Assembly: GCF_950295315.1 (NCBI RefSeq)
Contig: NC_080164.1
Coordinates: forward strand, 55,523,451 to 55,587,450
Origin: Erinaceus europaeus
Lineage: Eukaryota; Chordata; Mammalia; Eulipotyphla; Erinaceidae
Reading direction: 5' to 3'
DNA: 64,000 nucleotides
Below the pieces are notes generated by a model. The model was given only the letters and a program-made list of their open reading frames with translations. It was not told the origin of the DNA and did not search any database. Made by a program: the position numbers and the translations under genes. Positions 32,513-43,482 of the stretch are shown here, piece by piece (positions within the stretch are counted from its first letter, which is position 1; each line of letters opens with the position of its first letter).

Positions 32513-32681
32513 TGGTTAGCTGCCTGACAAACAAGCTGATGTGAAAATAGTAGTATTTCCAGTTTTCCTTGCCATTTTTTTTTCTGAACCAGTTTTTGAG
32601 AGTTAATTTCTATTTCCATTCATATGTTGTTAGATGTTGGCTTCCTTTTGCTCATTTTAAAACTGTCTTTATAATTTGTAG

Positions 32682-32743
32682 AGTTTGTTTGAAGTGAGTG
32701 TGGTCTTTGCTCACCCAGAAACTGCTGAGGATTGCCACTTCCT
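32682..32743 (+). CDS. PUS10: PUS10 coding exon 6 (residues 209-229, split codon)
   Basis: 62 nt from acceptor TTTGTAG to donor GTAAGT. It encodes SLFEVSVVFAHPETAEDCHF and the first two bases of Leu229. Typical Pus10 THUMP-region sequence. Confidence 0.94.
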
Positions 32744-33008
32744 GTAAGTTGCCAAGTAAACAACACTGTCAGATGTATAATCATGTTATTTTTTTTTTGT
32801 TTCATAAAAATAGTTTTGCTTCTCTAATTTACGTCTTAGTAAATATTGTGTGTTCTAGTATAGGCAAACCAATGCAACTCATAGAGATTAATTTTCTCTG
32901 CTTCTGATTTCTTGAGTTTGCATACATATTATGTAAAATATGTTTGAATTATCAGTAGCCTCCAAATAAACTTATTAACCTTTTGTATTTACTTGAATTT
33001 TACTTTAG

Positions 33009-33054
33009 ACGTATGATATGCCCAGATTGTTTTAAGCCAGCCAAAAACAAACAG
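33009..33054 (+). CDS. PUS10: PUS10 coding exon 7 (residues 229-244)
   Basis: 46 nt. The first base completes Leu229, then RMICPDCFKPAKNKQ, ending in phase 0 before GTAAGC. It carries a CPDC pair at residues 233-236. A + strand SINE lies about 90 bases downstream. Confidence 0.94.
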
Positions 33055-33141
33055 GTAAGCCTTCTACTTTTTAGTGAGTTTTTAATGAACTGACTATTCA
33101 TACTAGCAATAAAATGAAGCTGCATTAGAAGTATATCAACC

Positions 33142-33425
33142 AGGGAGTCGGGCAGTAACACAGCGGGTTAAGTGCACATGGTGTGAAGCACAAGGACCAT
33201 CCTAAGGATCCTGGTTCGAGCCCCCTGGCTCCCCACCTGCAGAGGAGTCACTTCACAGGCGGTGAAGCAGTTCTGCAGGTGTCTGCCTTTCTCCCCCCCT
33301 CTGTCTTCCCCTCCTCTCTCCATTTCTCTCTGTCCTATCTAACAACGACAACATCAATAACTACAACAATAAAACAAGGGCAACAAAAGGGAAAATAAAT
33401 ATATATATATATATTTTTAAAAAAA
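33142..33425 (+). mobile_element. SINE, A family, first of a double insertion
   Basis: AGGGAGTCGGGCAGTAACAC to GGGCAACAAAAGGGAAAATA plus a short TA repeat. The target GAAGTATATCAACC at 33128-33141 reappears in full at 33729-33742, beyond the second SINE. Confidence 0.94.
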
Positions 33426-33435
33426 GAAGTATATC

Positions 33436-33728
33436 GGGAGTCGGGCTGTAGTGCAGCGGGTTAAGCACAGGTGGCGCAAAGCACAAAGACCGGCATAAGG
33501 ATCCCGGTTCAAACCCTGGCTCCCCTCCTGCAGGGGAGTCGCTTCACAGGCGGTGAAGCAGGTCTGCAGGTGTCTATCTTTCTCTCCTCCTCTCTGTCTT
33601 CCCCTCCCTCTCTCCATTTCTCTCTGTCCTATCCAACAACAACGACAACAATAATAACTACAACAATTAAAAACAACAAGGGCAACAAAAGGGAAAAAAT
33701 AAATAAAATAAAAATATATTTAAAAAAA
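33436..33728 (+). mobile_element. SINE, A family, second of a double insertion
   Basis: GGAGTCGGGCTGTAGTGCAG to GGGCAACAAAAGGGAAAAAA. GAAGTATATC directly precedes it (33426-33435) and follows it (33729-33738), so it landed in the duplication made by the first copy. Confidence 0.94.
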
Positions 33729-33769
33729 GAAGTATATCAACCTATTTTACTAAGAATTAGTTTTTAAAG

Positions 33770-33980
33770 GGGTGGGTGGTGGCGCACCTGACTGAGCGCA
33801 CGTGTTTCAGTGTGCAAGGACCCGGGTTCAAGCCCCCTAGTCCCAATTTGTAAGGGGAAAGCTTTGTGAGTGGTGAAGCAGGGCTGCAGGTGTCTCTCTC
33901 CCTCCCTCTCTATCTCCCCCTTCCCTCTTGATTTCTGGCTGTCTCTACTCAATAAATAAATAAAGATAATAAAAAGGAAC
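33770..33980 (+). mobile_element. SINE, B family
   Basis: GGTGGGTGGTGGCGCACCTG, GGACCCGGGTTCAAGCCCCC, ATTTCTGGCTGTCTCTACTC, AAATAAATAAAGATAATAAA. Confidence 0.92.
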
Positions 33981-34627
33981 TTCCTTTAGGAAAAAAAATG
34001 TTTTTTTTTAGAATTTTTAATATTTACATTTGCTACATTTATTTTTTTTTAACTCAACACCTTTGTCTTAACACAAACATTCTCATATTTGTTTTACTGT
34101 CTGAACTGTTCCCCTGATGTTAGACTTAGAACAAACATTTCATTGATGTTACTTATACCCATTTGAGTACATTCAATCTTTGGATTAATCCCCCAAATTA
34201 CATCAAGAAAGTCCATACTATCTATAGCATTTCGAACTTTTGTCTTATATCTACTTTCTAGAATTGATGTTCTAAAAAATAATTATTCCAAAGTAAATTA
34301 TTTAGGATTGTCCTAAGTTAATATAGCTGATTTTAAGCTACATTTACAAAAAGGGCATTTTATTCAAACTCTTCTTTATAATTTTATCTGATATTCATGC
34401 TAATGATCAGAGTAGTTAGCAGATATTTTTAAATTTCTATTGTGGCAGGATAGAATGGCACAGCCTGTTATTGGGAAACTTTCACACCATGGATACTAAA
34501 CTGAATTTGTGTATTTTCAGTCACTCAGTTTAATTGCTAATCATCCTGTTGTTCTGGTTGTTGAAGAAATTTGTACATTCTTTTAAAGATACATTTTGAT
34601 AATTGTTGAGGCTTTTAAAACTGAGGC
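33981..34627. other. Intron 7, nothing recognised
   Basis: AT-rich unique-looking sequence. Confidence 0.45.
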
Positions 34628-34790
34628 TGGTAGGGAGGGGGTTCTGCCAATGCCCTGTGTAGAAATAATTTGAAATGCAGTTCTACAGAAATCTTTCACA
34701 AGGAGATGAGAAATTGTACCTTTGTGTTATTGACTGCACTGTAAACCATTAGGCCCCCAATAAAAATGATAATAAAAAAAAAAAGCACAG
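34628..34790 (+). mobile_element. LINE-like 3' tail, + strand
   Basis: Ends with GACTGCACTGTAAACCATTA, GGCCCCCAATAAAAATGAT and a poly-A run. The terminal motif recurs at about 38866-38905, suggesting a shared LINE 3' end. Confidence 0.5.
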
Positions 34791-35069
34791 ATCAAGCCTC
34801 AAGCAGTGTTCCTTTTCACACATTATGGTATATATAGAACATTTCCATATTTGTTCATACCCAGAGGTTAACAGTTACTGCTCTAAATTCCAAGCATTTG
34901 ACTCGGGGAGTCCTGATGTCTCTTGCTCTGCCCTCCAGCCCTTGTAAACTAATGGGATACATCTTGATGTAACAGTAACTAATTGCTCTGCCCTACCAGT
35001 TAGGAAAGTCTTCCCAGTTACCTATAAGTCGTATTTATTGATGAGCTAGTTTTATTTTTTGTTACCTTT

Positions 35070-35309
35070 TTTTTTAAAAAAAAATATTTATTTATTCCCT
35101 TTTGTTGCCCTTGTTTTGTTGTTATTGATGTTGTCATAGGACAGAGAGAAATGGAGAAAGGAGGGAAAGACAGAGGGGGAGAGAAAGACAGACACCTGCA
35201 GACCCACTTCACCGCCTGTTGGAGCTGGGGGCTGTAGCCAGGACCCTCACGCCGGTCCTTGAGCTTTGCGCCACATGCGCTTAGCCCGCTGCGCTACCGC
35301 CCGACTCCC
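35070..35309 (-). mobile_element. SINE, A family, minus strand
   Basis: ATTCCCTTTTGTTGCCCTTG to TGCGCTACCGCCCGACTCCC. TTTTTTGTTACCTTT occurs on both sides (about 35055 and 35310). The tRNA-like part has a deletion around 35220. Confidence 0.93.
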
Positions 35310-35566
35310 TTTTTGTTACCTTTAAGGAAATATACAAATGCCAGTCTCAAATAATAGGGTAAGGGAAAGGTATCATAGACACCACACCATTTGGTCAATA
35401 GGTGATATGTTGCCTTCCATATAGTTTCCTTGTCTCTTTACTGGAAGTTGACAAAACTTGAGATTCTTTTAGAAGTAAAATTTCCTAGCATACCAAACAG
35501 GCACTTAGATTTTTAGTTGCAACCCTATGACATCTTGGAGTGCCACAGAATATGGCTTAGAAAGGT

Positions 35567-35751
35567 TTTTTTTAAAAGTATTTATTTAATTCATTTATTT
35601 ATTTGATAGAGACCGAGAGATATCAAAAGGGAAGGGGGGGAGATACTCCTGTAGCACTATTTCCCTGCAGGTGGGGTCTGGGGGCTGGAGCCTGGGTCCT
35701 TGCACATGGTAACAAATATGCTCTACCAGGTGTGCCACCACCCAGCCCCTA
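35567..35751 (-). mobile_element. SINE, B family, minus strand
   Basis: TTTATTTATTTGATAGAGAC, CCTGCAGGTGGGGTCTGGGG, GTGTGCCACCACCCAGCCCC. TAGAAAG flanks it. Confidence 0.85.
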
Positions 35752-35828
35752 GAAAGTTATTTCTTTGATGATGAACTAATGAAAGACCTACATTGAGCCC
35801 CCTTTTGAAATTCAAGTATAATTTCTTT

Positions 35829-36041
35829 TTTATTTTTATTTACTTTTTCATTCATTTATTTATTATTGGATACAGACAGAGAGAGAAATTGAGAGGGGAG
35901 GGGAAGGGAGACAGAGACATCTGCAGTCCTGCTTCACCACTCATGAAGCTTTTCCCTGGCAGGTGGGGACCAGAGGCTTGAACCTGGATTCTTATGTACT
36001 GTAATATGTGTGCTTAATTAGGTGTACCACCACCTGCCCCC
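35829..36041 (-). mobile_element. SINE, B family, minus strand, 16-bp duplication
   Basis: TTATTATTGGATACAGACAG to GTGTACCACCACCTGCCCCC. TCAAGTATAA(T/C)TTCTT at 35813-35828 and 36042-36057, one mismatch. Confidence 0.92.
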
Positions 36042-36367
36042 TCAAGTATAACTTCTTATAACCAAATAAATAATTCTAATTTATGATATTAAGCCATATA
36101 TATATATATACTAATTAGTTTTAATGTGCCTACCACACAGTTTGTCTTTTCTTATCCCAAAAAAGACATTTATTCTATATACTTTTACTATTCAGTAAAG
36201 TAAATTTGTTTATTTTCCCTAACTAGATAGTTTAATTTGCTAGATGCCAAAGCAGGTGTTGGTTCTGTCTTACATGTATCATGGCAGCTGGTTTCTAGAT
36301 TATATTCTTGATCTCTAGAGGGATGTAAGAAAGAAAAGATAAAAGGATCAATCTAAAGTATTAATGA

Positions 36368-36583
36368 TGGGCATGGGATATAGATTACTTGGTAGAGCAC
36401 ACATGTGCCAGGACCTGGGTGTCATGCATGGAACTAGGTGAAGTGGTGCTGTGGTGCCTTTTCTCCTCTATGTCTTTTCCCCTTCCTTTGTGTCTGTCTG
36501 AAACTAAAAGGGAAAAGAAAAAGTTCACCAAGAGTATTGGAATCGTGCAGGTATGTAACTTCTGCTGGCAAAAATAAATAAAT
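36368..36583 (+). mobile_element. SINE-like element, old
   Basis: GGGCATGGGATATAGATTAC, GGTAGAGCACACATGTGCCA, CACCAAGAGTATTGGAATCG, then AAATAAATAAA. Confidence 0.5.
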
Positions 36584-36944
36584 TACTTTTGAGGTCAGGG
36601 CAGACTGTCGAAGCACATTTCCTATAGTATTGTTTTTTACTTTTTAAAACTACTGCATTTGAGGGGAGCAGGACAATTCAGTCAACATGACACGTTTCAT
36701 TATAATACTGTCTACCTGGGATTATAGACCAGATTAAAGAGAAGGTTTATGTAGAAATATAGTGATTGAGAAGCTGATGTCAAGAACACTTACCTTTTTT
36801 TTTGAAGCCATTAAATATTTCTCCCTTTTAAGTATGCTTTTTAACTGATAGAATTTCTCTGACTAGCTCCTGTGATGTTTTTTTCTTTGATGTTAAAAAT
36901 GATGGGGAAAAGAATGACTTGTCTTTTTATTTTACCTTGTATAG

Positions 36945-37009
36945 TCAGTATTCACTAGAATGGCAGTTGTGAAAGCTCTGAACAAGATAAAAGAAGAAGA
37001 TTTCTGCAA
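36945..37009 (+). CDS. PUS10: PUS10 coding exon 8 (residues 245-266, split codon)
   Basis: 65 nt, acceptor TTGTATAG and donor GTAAGT. It encodes SVFTRMAVVKALNKIKEEDF, Cys265 and two bases of Lys266. The basic helix TRMAVVKALNKIK is conserved in the family. Cys265 sits where I recall Leu in human. Confidence 0.94.
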
Positions 37010-37204
37010 GTAAGTAGAAGTATAGAAACAATAAAGAGTCATGTAATTTTAGGATAAAGGGCATGTTAGAGATCATCTGGACTGTTTCTAAACTACTACT
37101 GGATATATTTCAGGGACTTTAGTCATCATTAAACCCCAGTTCTTGATGCAATACTTAACTATGTGGTTATGGTCAGTAAGTGTTGTCAACTGAACGTTTG
37201 CATT

Positions 37205-37350
37205 TATGGAACAATCCAGCTTCTTTACTTAGAAGAGTGTATTATGGTCAAAAGAAGGAGTTGACTTGCCTGAGATTTCAGTTGGATTATAGAGTGTGTC
37301 CCTCCAGCCAGGTTCTGACATTCTAGCCCAATGCTAGACCCATTACACTC
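37205..37350 (-). mobile_element. MIR-like fragment, antisense
   Basis: GTTGACTTGCCTGAGATTTC and GCCAGGTTCTGACATTCTAG followed by CCCATTACACTCC fit an antisense MIR. Confidence 0.5.
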
Positions 37351-37430
37351 CTAATTTACTTTTTCTTGTCCATCTCCAGAAGGGAGGAAAAAGACTCATT
37401 TGTTTTCTTATTTGTTAAAATATATGCTGA

Positions 37431-37585
37431 GTGGTCCAGGAGATGGTGCAGTGGCTAAGGAACTAGACTCTCAAGCATGAGGTCCTGAGTTCAACCCCCG
37501 GCAGCACATGTACCAGAATGATGTCTGGTTCTTTCTTTCTCTCTCCTATCTTTCTCATTAATAAATAAATAAAATCTTAAAAAAC
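37431..37585 (+). mobile_element. SINE, D type, uninterrupted reference copy
   Basis: AGATGGTGCAGTGGCTAAGG, AACTAGACTCTCAAGCATGA, GAGTTCAACCCCCGGCAGCA, GATGTCTGGTTCTTTCTTTC, AATAAATAAATAAAATC. It is the clean counterpart of the interrupted copy at 8426-8875. Confidence 0.9.
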
Positions 37586-38558
37586 AATATTTATATATAT
37601 ATATATGCTGAAAGATACTAAGTTTTATATTTTAATTTTCACTGTGTTAATTTAAATATAATGGTATCGTAGTTATTCACTCAGAATGTTCTTGAATTTC
37701 AAGCAGAAAAAAATAATTAGGAAAGTTTCATAAACTTTACTGACTGAAAATGTATCTCAGAGTTGGAACTTTTTTGTTAAATTATAGAAATAAGGATTAC
37801 TTTCTATAAATAATAATCCCCAAATTTGTAAATTATTTTTGTTAAACAATCTTGGGAAACTATAAAATTTCCAAATCATGCATTTTAGGTTAAATCCATA
37901 TTTAGTCATTTACAGGTAGATTCCAGTTCATGGTTTTGAAAGTTCCCAGATGGTGGATAGAAAATAAAGCTATACATTGTTTTATCCTGCCTATCCTCAG
38001 TTGTATTGAAGCTTCTTAGTTTATATGCAGAATCTGTCACATCTACATTTTCTGGTTCTGTTGTGTGATCCCATGATGATAGTTGAAATGAGAGAGGGAA
38101 AAATGGTGGCATACCTTCCTACTGGGACTTATTCTTATGACTAACCTCTTATTGCATACTAACTTTTCCCAAATGACTGAGGATTACGTAATCCAGCAGC
38201 ATGTTTTTATGGATAGCAAAGTGACTAAAGAACCTGGAGAGGCTTCCGGTTCATAAATAGGGATTTTCCTCGCAAACCTCCAGGCAGTTGGAAATTATCA
38301 CCTGGGAACATGAAATTTCCTGAACTTGAAAAGGTAATTTCAGAACCTTGATTTACTGAGTGTCATTCTCATATATTAAAATTGGTACTCCAGAGAGCTG
38401 ATAGACTCTTAAGATTCTGAAACTTAAAGTTAAGAAGAGGATTAGTCCTTGAGAACTGAAGTTCTGTGTGTCCCTCAGATAAGGCTAGTTTATTATAGGT
38501 GTGTGATTCAGTATCATGTCTGGAAGATAGTAGCTATATATTTTATTTTATTTTGCAG
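37586..38558. other. Intron 8, nothing recognised
   Basis: Unique-looking sequence ahead of exon 9; a TA run at 37593-37606. Confidence 0.45.
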
Positions 38559-38644
38559 GCAATTTCCTTGTCCTCCAAGCTCACCAAAGGTTGTATGCAC
38601 TGTTCACGAAATTGAATGTGCCCATGGTGCTGTCTTTGTGGCTG
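38559..38644 (+). CDS. PUS10: PUS10 coding exon 9 (residues 266-295, split codon)
   Basis: 86 nt from acceptor ATTTTGCAG to donor GTAAAC. It encodes QFPCPPSSPKVVC through CAHGAVFVA plus the first base of Gly295. It leads from the N-terminal domain toward the catalytic domain. Confidence 0.95.
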
Positions 38645-38844
38645 GTAAACCATTTAGTCTAAACTGTTCTGACACTATCAATTTACCATCGTGCCTGAAC
38701 ATCTCAACTGGCTTCTCTGTTTTCTGCTTTTTGTTGTTAAATAGGTTTAGATTAATTGACTTTTCTGAGTACTAGATAGTCAAGCTTTTCTTTTTCGTTT
38801 TCTTTTTGTAAGGTTCTATAGGTATTCTTAACTACTCAGAATTG

Positions 38845-38905
38845 GGGGTAAGATTATTTTGCAGACCATTAGGCACCCCCAATAAAATGATTAAAAAAAC
38901 CACAT
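38845..38905 (+). mobile_element. Short LINE-like 3' tail, + strand
   Basis: GACCATTAGGCACCCCCAAT followed by AAAATGATTAAAAAAA resembles the tail at 34750-34785. Only the last 60 bases are recognisable. Confidence 0.4.
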
Positions 38906-39644
38906 AAGATGTTATTTAAAATGTTGTGTTGAAGGAAAATGACACTTTCTAGGTTCTAATAACTTTCATCATAGAAGTAGCCAAGTGGGAATATTGGTAG
39001 ATGAAGAACCAAAAACTGGTAGGAGAAACTCAGTCAGTTAATGTTATATAATTGAAAGCAAAATTGAAAAAAATTTTTTTTACTATCTTCAAAACAAACT
39101 AAATACTTGGCTTTTACCTGAAAAAAAAATTTTCATTAACTTTCCCAAGACATGATGTAGTAGACAAATTTTGTTTTGAAAGCTACATCTGTTTCATACT
39201 AATAGCTGAAATGAAATTGCTCTTTAGTCTTTACTATGAAACTCTGCCCTGGGGGTACTTACAGCCTGCTGTAGGGTAGCTTTCTTTATGAAGCAGTGAG
39301 TCATGTTCTGTTAGGGTTTTTTTTTTTTCTTTTTAACTTTAAAAACTTAAAAATTCCCTGTATATGAACTCTCTGGAATACATTATCACCAATGACTCTT
39401 AAACTGAAAGTATCATGAGTCAAGCATAGAAGTACTTGTTGCTCTTTAAAAAAAAATGGTCCTTCCTGTATTAATATTGAAATTTGTTTGGTCAGTTGAT
39501 CAGATTATTCAAAATATTTAACGTACCTTTTGAATTTATTTGATGATTCATATCATATCTTTAGTCATGAGTATGACTATGCCTCTGTTTTTTAAATCTA
39601 TATAAAGTGCCTTTACCTCAAATTAGATTATATTAGTTGAAGGC
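38906..39644. other. Intron 9, nothing recognised
   Basis: AT-rich, homopolymer runs only. Confidence 0.45.
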
Positions 39645-39697
39645 TTTTGTTTTATATCTTAGCACTTAGGATGTGGGCACTCAATAAATAGTTGTTG
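39645..39697 (+). mobile_element. L2-type 3' tail fragment
   Basis: TAGCACTTAGGATGTGGGCA followed by CTCAATAAATAGTTG resembles the L2 terminus. Short and old. Confidence 0.4.
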
Positions 39698-39773
39698 CTT
39701 TTTAAATTTTACCTTCTTGTGTTAACCATACTGTTTTATACAGACAGTTTGGTCTTTTTTTTTTTTTTGACAG

Positions 39774-39899
39774 GTAGATATAATAAATACTCCAGGAATC
39801 TACCACAAACTCCTTGGATAATTGATGGAGAAAGGAAGCTGGAATCTTCAGTAGAAGAATTAATTTCAGGCCATCTTTTGACAGTATTCAAAGCAGAGA
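39774..39899 (+). CDS. PUS10: PUS10 coding exon 10 (residues 295-337, split codon)
   Basis: 126 nt. It opens the pseudouridine synthase domain with GRYNKYSRNLPQTPW and IIDGERKLESSVEELI, and ends with the first base of Ser337 before GTAAGT. Very strongly conserved family sequence. A perfect 17-bp hairpin lies about 130 bases downstream in the intron. Confidence 0.96.
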
Positions 39900-40028
39900 G
39901 TAAGTGCTATCATAGTCTTATTTAAATACAAAGTCATTCCTGAGTGGATTTCTTGGTGGTAGTAGGAAAGATTTCTTTATTTTGTAAATTACCACTAATT
40001 GGAAAGCTATGAAGCTATGAAAAGCTAT

Positions 40029-40071
40029 GAAAGCTATGAAGCAAGGTTGTGCCTCTTGCTTCATAGCTTTC
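40029..40071 (+). repeat. Perfect 17-bp hairpin with 9-nt loop
   Basis: Left arm GAAAGCTATGAAGCAAG (40029-40045), loop GTTGTGCCT, right arm CTTGCTTCATAGCTTTC (40055-40071). The left arm ends a short tandem array of AAGCTATGA units starting at about 40012. It lies 130 bases after PUS10 exon 10. Confidence 0.9.
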
Positions 40072-40335
40072 TATGAGGAAAAATTAATCACTGTGTCCTA
40101 AATTCCTTTAACCTGGGCTGGATTTGTGCCAAGATTCCCAACAACTTCTTTCCTATTTGAAGATAATCACTCTTTCTGGGAAAATTCAAAACAATTGAAA
40201 GAAACTACTTGAAATGAATGTGCTTTAACTCTGACCTTGGGAGACCACAGCCTCAGCCCTTTTGGGAGTATATGAGGAAACTAAAACACAAAGCCCACAT
40301 TCAATACTTGCTCAAGTATAATCTGCCTTCCATTT

Positions 40336-40548
40336 AAAAAAAATATATTTTATTTATTATTGGATAGAGATGGAGAGAAATTGAGAAAGGAGGGGAGAGA
40401 GAGAGGGGGAGAGAGACAGACAACTGCAGCACTGCTTCACCACTCATGAAGCTTTCACCCTGCAGGTGGAGACCGGGGGCTTGATCCTGGGTACCTACCT
40501 GCTTACTGTAATGTGAGCACTTAATCAGATGTGCCACTGCCTGGCCCC
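40336..40548 (-). mobile_element. SINE, B family, minus strand, 15-bp duplication
   Basis: TTATTTATTATTGGATAGAG to GTGCCACTGCCTGGCCCC. ATCTGCCTTCCATTT at 40321-40335 and 40549-40563. Confidence 0.94.
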
Positions 40549-40804
40549 ATCTGCCTTCCATTTTTAACTGCTAAAATGTCCTAGGATAAAACTTGGACTG
40601 AGAGAAAATAGATCAACAGCTTCTCCTTTAAAAGACTTAATGGCAGTTTTGTTATGTTTTGATTTCCTAGGTTTGTGGGGTGAGTCAGATACTGTCAGAC
40701 TATGTAATATTAACAAACTGGTTATTTGTCACACTTAGGGTCTTTTTCTCTGCTTCACTTTCTCTTTTTCACCCTTCCTCCCCTCTTTCTTCCCTACTCT
40801 TTCT

Positions 40805-40930
40805 TATTTTTTTAAATCTTTATTTATTGGATAGAGACAGCCAGAAATTGAGAGGGAAGGAGGTGATAAAGAGAGAGAGACACCTGCAACATCGCTTTAC
40901 CACTTTTGAAGTTTTCCCCCTGCAGGTGAA
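40805..40930 (-). mobile_element. SINE, B family, minus strand, head missing
   Basis: AATCTTTATTTATTGGATAG, ACACCTGCAACATCGCTTTA, TTTCCCCCTGCAGGTG; stops there. Confidence 0.8.
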
Positions 40931-41039
40931 AGATGCAGGAAAGGTGATCATAAATGTTTCATAAATCTATGATTTGTGTTTCTGAATCTGCTTTACTATG
41001 TACCATCTTATTTAGAGTCAAATGTTCCTTGTTTCTCTG

Positions 41040-42150
41040 GAGCACTCCTTTCAGTAACTCTTGGCAGGTATAGTAATGGCAAACCCCTTTAGTTTTTGTA
41101 TATCTGGTACTGTTTTTATTGCTATTTCATATTTGAATGATAATCTTCAGGATAAAGTATGTCTGGCTGGTAGTTGTTGTCGTAACACCTTGAATATGCC
41201 ACTGTACTCTCTCCTGGCCTTCATGGTTTCTGCTGAAAAGTTTGATATGAGTCTAACTGTTATAGGTCACTTTATTCTTTTTCCTGGAGGCTTGTAAAAG
41301 TTTTCCAGGGAGTCGGGCGGTGGCCCAAGGGGTTAAGCATGTGGCATAAAGCACAAGGACCGGCAGAAGGATGCCGGTTCAAGCCCCCAGCTCCCCACCT
41401 GTAGGGGAGTCACTTCACAAGCAGTGGAGCAGGTCTGCAGGTGTCTATCTTTTTCTCCCCCTCTCTGTCTTCCCCTCCTCTCTCTATTTCTCTCTGTCCT
41501 ATCCAACAACCACATCAGTAACAACAACAATAAGAACTGCAACAATAAAAAACAAGGACAACAAAAGGAAATAAATAAATATTTAAAAAAAAGTTTTTCT
41601 TTGTCCTTGAATTTTGATAGTTTTTAAATGATGTATCTTGGTATAGGTCTATTTGGGTTTAGGAATTGGGGTGGGGAAGGGCAGAGGGCAGGGTGTTCTC
41701 TCTGCTTCCTGAGTATCTGCCTCCTGACTGAATCCCAGATTTTAAAAATTTTCTGTTATTATTTCATTGAATATGGTTTCTGTTCTCCTGATCTTTGCTT
41801 TTATAGTGGAGTCTTCACTCTCTTGGAGAATAATTTTTTCTAAGCCTTTTTACTCCTACTTTAAAGTAAAAAAATATGGTCATTTTTATTATATTCCCTC
41901 TTCTACATGTGTAAGTCTACTTCCTTGACTTACTGTTTGAAATTACTGCATTCAAAATGCCCTTCATATCCTGTAGCTTTGTTTTCATGTTTTCTATTTT
42001 GCTATCAAGTGAGTCTTTGAGATCATGGATTTCTTTCTTCTTATTAAATTGAGAGCTTTGTTTTTCCAAAAATTTCCAGTCAATATATTTTCTAAATTCT
42101 TTCTCTGACAGCCCCTCTGGATCTATATAAGGCTGTCATATTGATTTTGC
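41040..42150. mobile_element. Old L1-derived internal fragment
   Basis: Blocks such as TTCATGGTTTCTGCTGAAAA, TGATGTATCTTGGTATAGGT and the TTATTTCATTGAATATG region resemble an ancient L1 5' or internal region I have seen in many mammals. It is split by an A SINE at 41308-41595. Orientation is not certain. Confidence 0.5.
41308..41595 (+). mobile_element. SINE, A family, inside an L1 fragment
   Basis: AGGGAGTCGGGCGGTGGCCC, GAAGGATGCCGGTTCAAGCC, ACAAAAGGAAATAAATAAAT. L1-like sequence resumes right after it. Confidence 0.92.
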
Positions 42151-42835
42151 AGAACTTTCATTTTCCTATAATCCATGTTTTGTTGATCAGTAGGTAATAC
42201 ATTGTTTGTGGACACCATAATTATAAGCACTTCAAATCCACATAACAGATATGAATGGGCCACATGGAATTTCTCAGGAATCTAGTCACTTAAAAAAAAG
42301 GGCCTTGGTACTGCTGTTTACAACTCTCAAAATCTTGGGCTTTGGGTGAACCCCTGGGGCCATCCAAGGGACACAAGGAACTAAACAGATTGCCCAAGAC
42401 TAGGTAGTGGGTGTGAGCATGAGTTCTAGCCTTCAACCTTAATGTACAAAAACTTTAAACTTTACCTTTCCTCTAAGGATTGACCAGGAGTCCCTTGAGC
42501 TTTTGAGCTTTTTCCAATTCCTGGTTCAAGAAGACTTGTCTTGCAATCTTTAGGGCATATGTCTGAACTTTTCTGGCTATTTCTTTGTAGTGTTGTAGTT
42601 TATAGGTTGTGTTAAGAGACTCTAGGACTAGATTTTCTGGTTCAACTCTGGACCCTACTATGTACTAAAGATGTATCCAGTCTTTGTCTCATCTTCTCTT
42701 TAAGTAAAATGTAGATAATATGCCTCATAGTGTTAATGAATAGCCTTGATGCCTATTCATAGTAATATGCTGTGGTGATAGTGATGAAATCATTAGTAGC
42801 TGCTGTATTATCAAAGTCATTTTGTTTTTGTTTTG
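42151..42835. other. Intron 10, possible old repeat
   Basis: Continues the L1-like fragment without a clear match; nothing firmly recognised. Confidence 0.35.
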
Positions 42836-43111
42836 TTTTTTTTCTGCTACCAGGGTTATCTCTGAGGCTCTGTGACTTCACAGTGAATCCAGTGCTTCTG
42901 GTGGCCACTTTTTCCTTTTTTTTTTTTTTCCTCCTCTTTTTAGTTGATAGGATAGAGAGTAATTGAGAGGGGAAGGGTAGATAGGGCGAAAGTAAGAGAG
43001 ACAGCTGCAGTACTTTTTCACTGCTCATGAAGCCTCTCCCCTGGAGATGGGGACCAAAGTAAATTGTACATGGTAACATGAGCTCAACCAAGTGCACCAC
43101 TGCCTGGCTCC
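42836..43111 (-). mobile_element. SINE, minus strand
   Basis: TACCAGGGTTATCTCTGAGG, TGCTCATGAAGCCTCTCCCC, GTGCACCACTGCCTGGCTCC. Confidence 0.83.
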
Positions 43112-43144
43112 TGTAAAAAAGTTGTCATGTAACACTAATCTTTT

Positions 43145-43482
43145 TTTTTTTTCTCTCCTCCAGGGTTATTGCGTGCACCATGAATCCACCGCTCCTGGAG
43201 GCCATTTTTTTCCCCCCTTTTGTTGCCCTTGTTGTAGCTTCGTTGTGGCTATTATTATTGCCCTTGTTGACGCAATTCGTTGTTGGATAGGACAGAGAGA
43301 AATGGAGAGAGGAGGGAAGACAGAGAAGGGGAGAGAAAGATAGACACCTGCAGACCTACTTCACCGCCCGTGAAGCGACTCCCTTGCAGGTGGGGAGCCG
43401 GGGGCTCGAACCGGGATCTTTACGCCGGTCCCTGCGCTTTGCGCCACATGCGCTTAACCCACTGCGCCACCGCCCGACCCCC
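43145..43482 (-). mobile_element. SINE, A family long form, minus strand, 14-bp duplication
   Basis: CTCCAGGGTTATTGCGTGCA to CACCGCCCGACCCC. AACACTAATCTTTT at 43131-43144 and 43483-43496. Close to consensus, so young. Confidence 0.95.

Noticed and set aside
33142..33728. Segmental tandem duplication of unique DNA
   Set aside because: Both units are A-family SINEs with different internal sequence; two insertions explain the pattern.
38449..38775. 108-codon frame spanning intron and exon 9
   Set aside because: Only 38559-38644 is coding; the rest is intron read through both splice sites.
39692..39925. 77-codon frame
   Set aside because: Intronic read-in to PUS10 exon 10 and past its donor.
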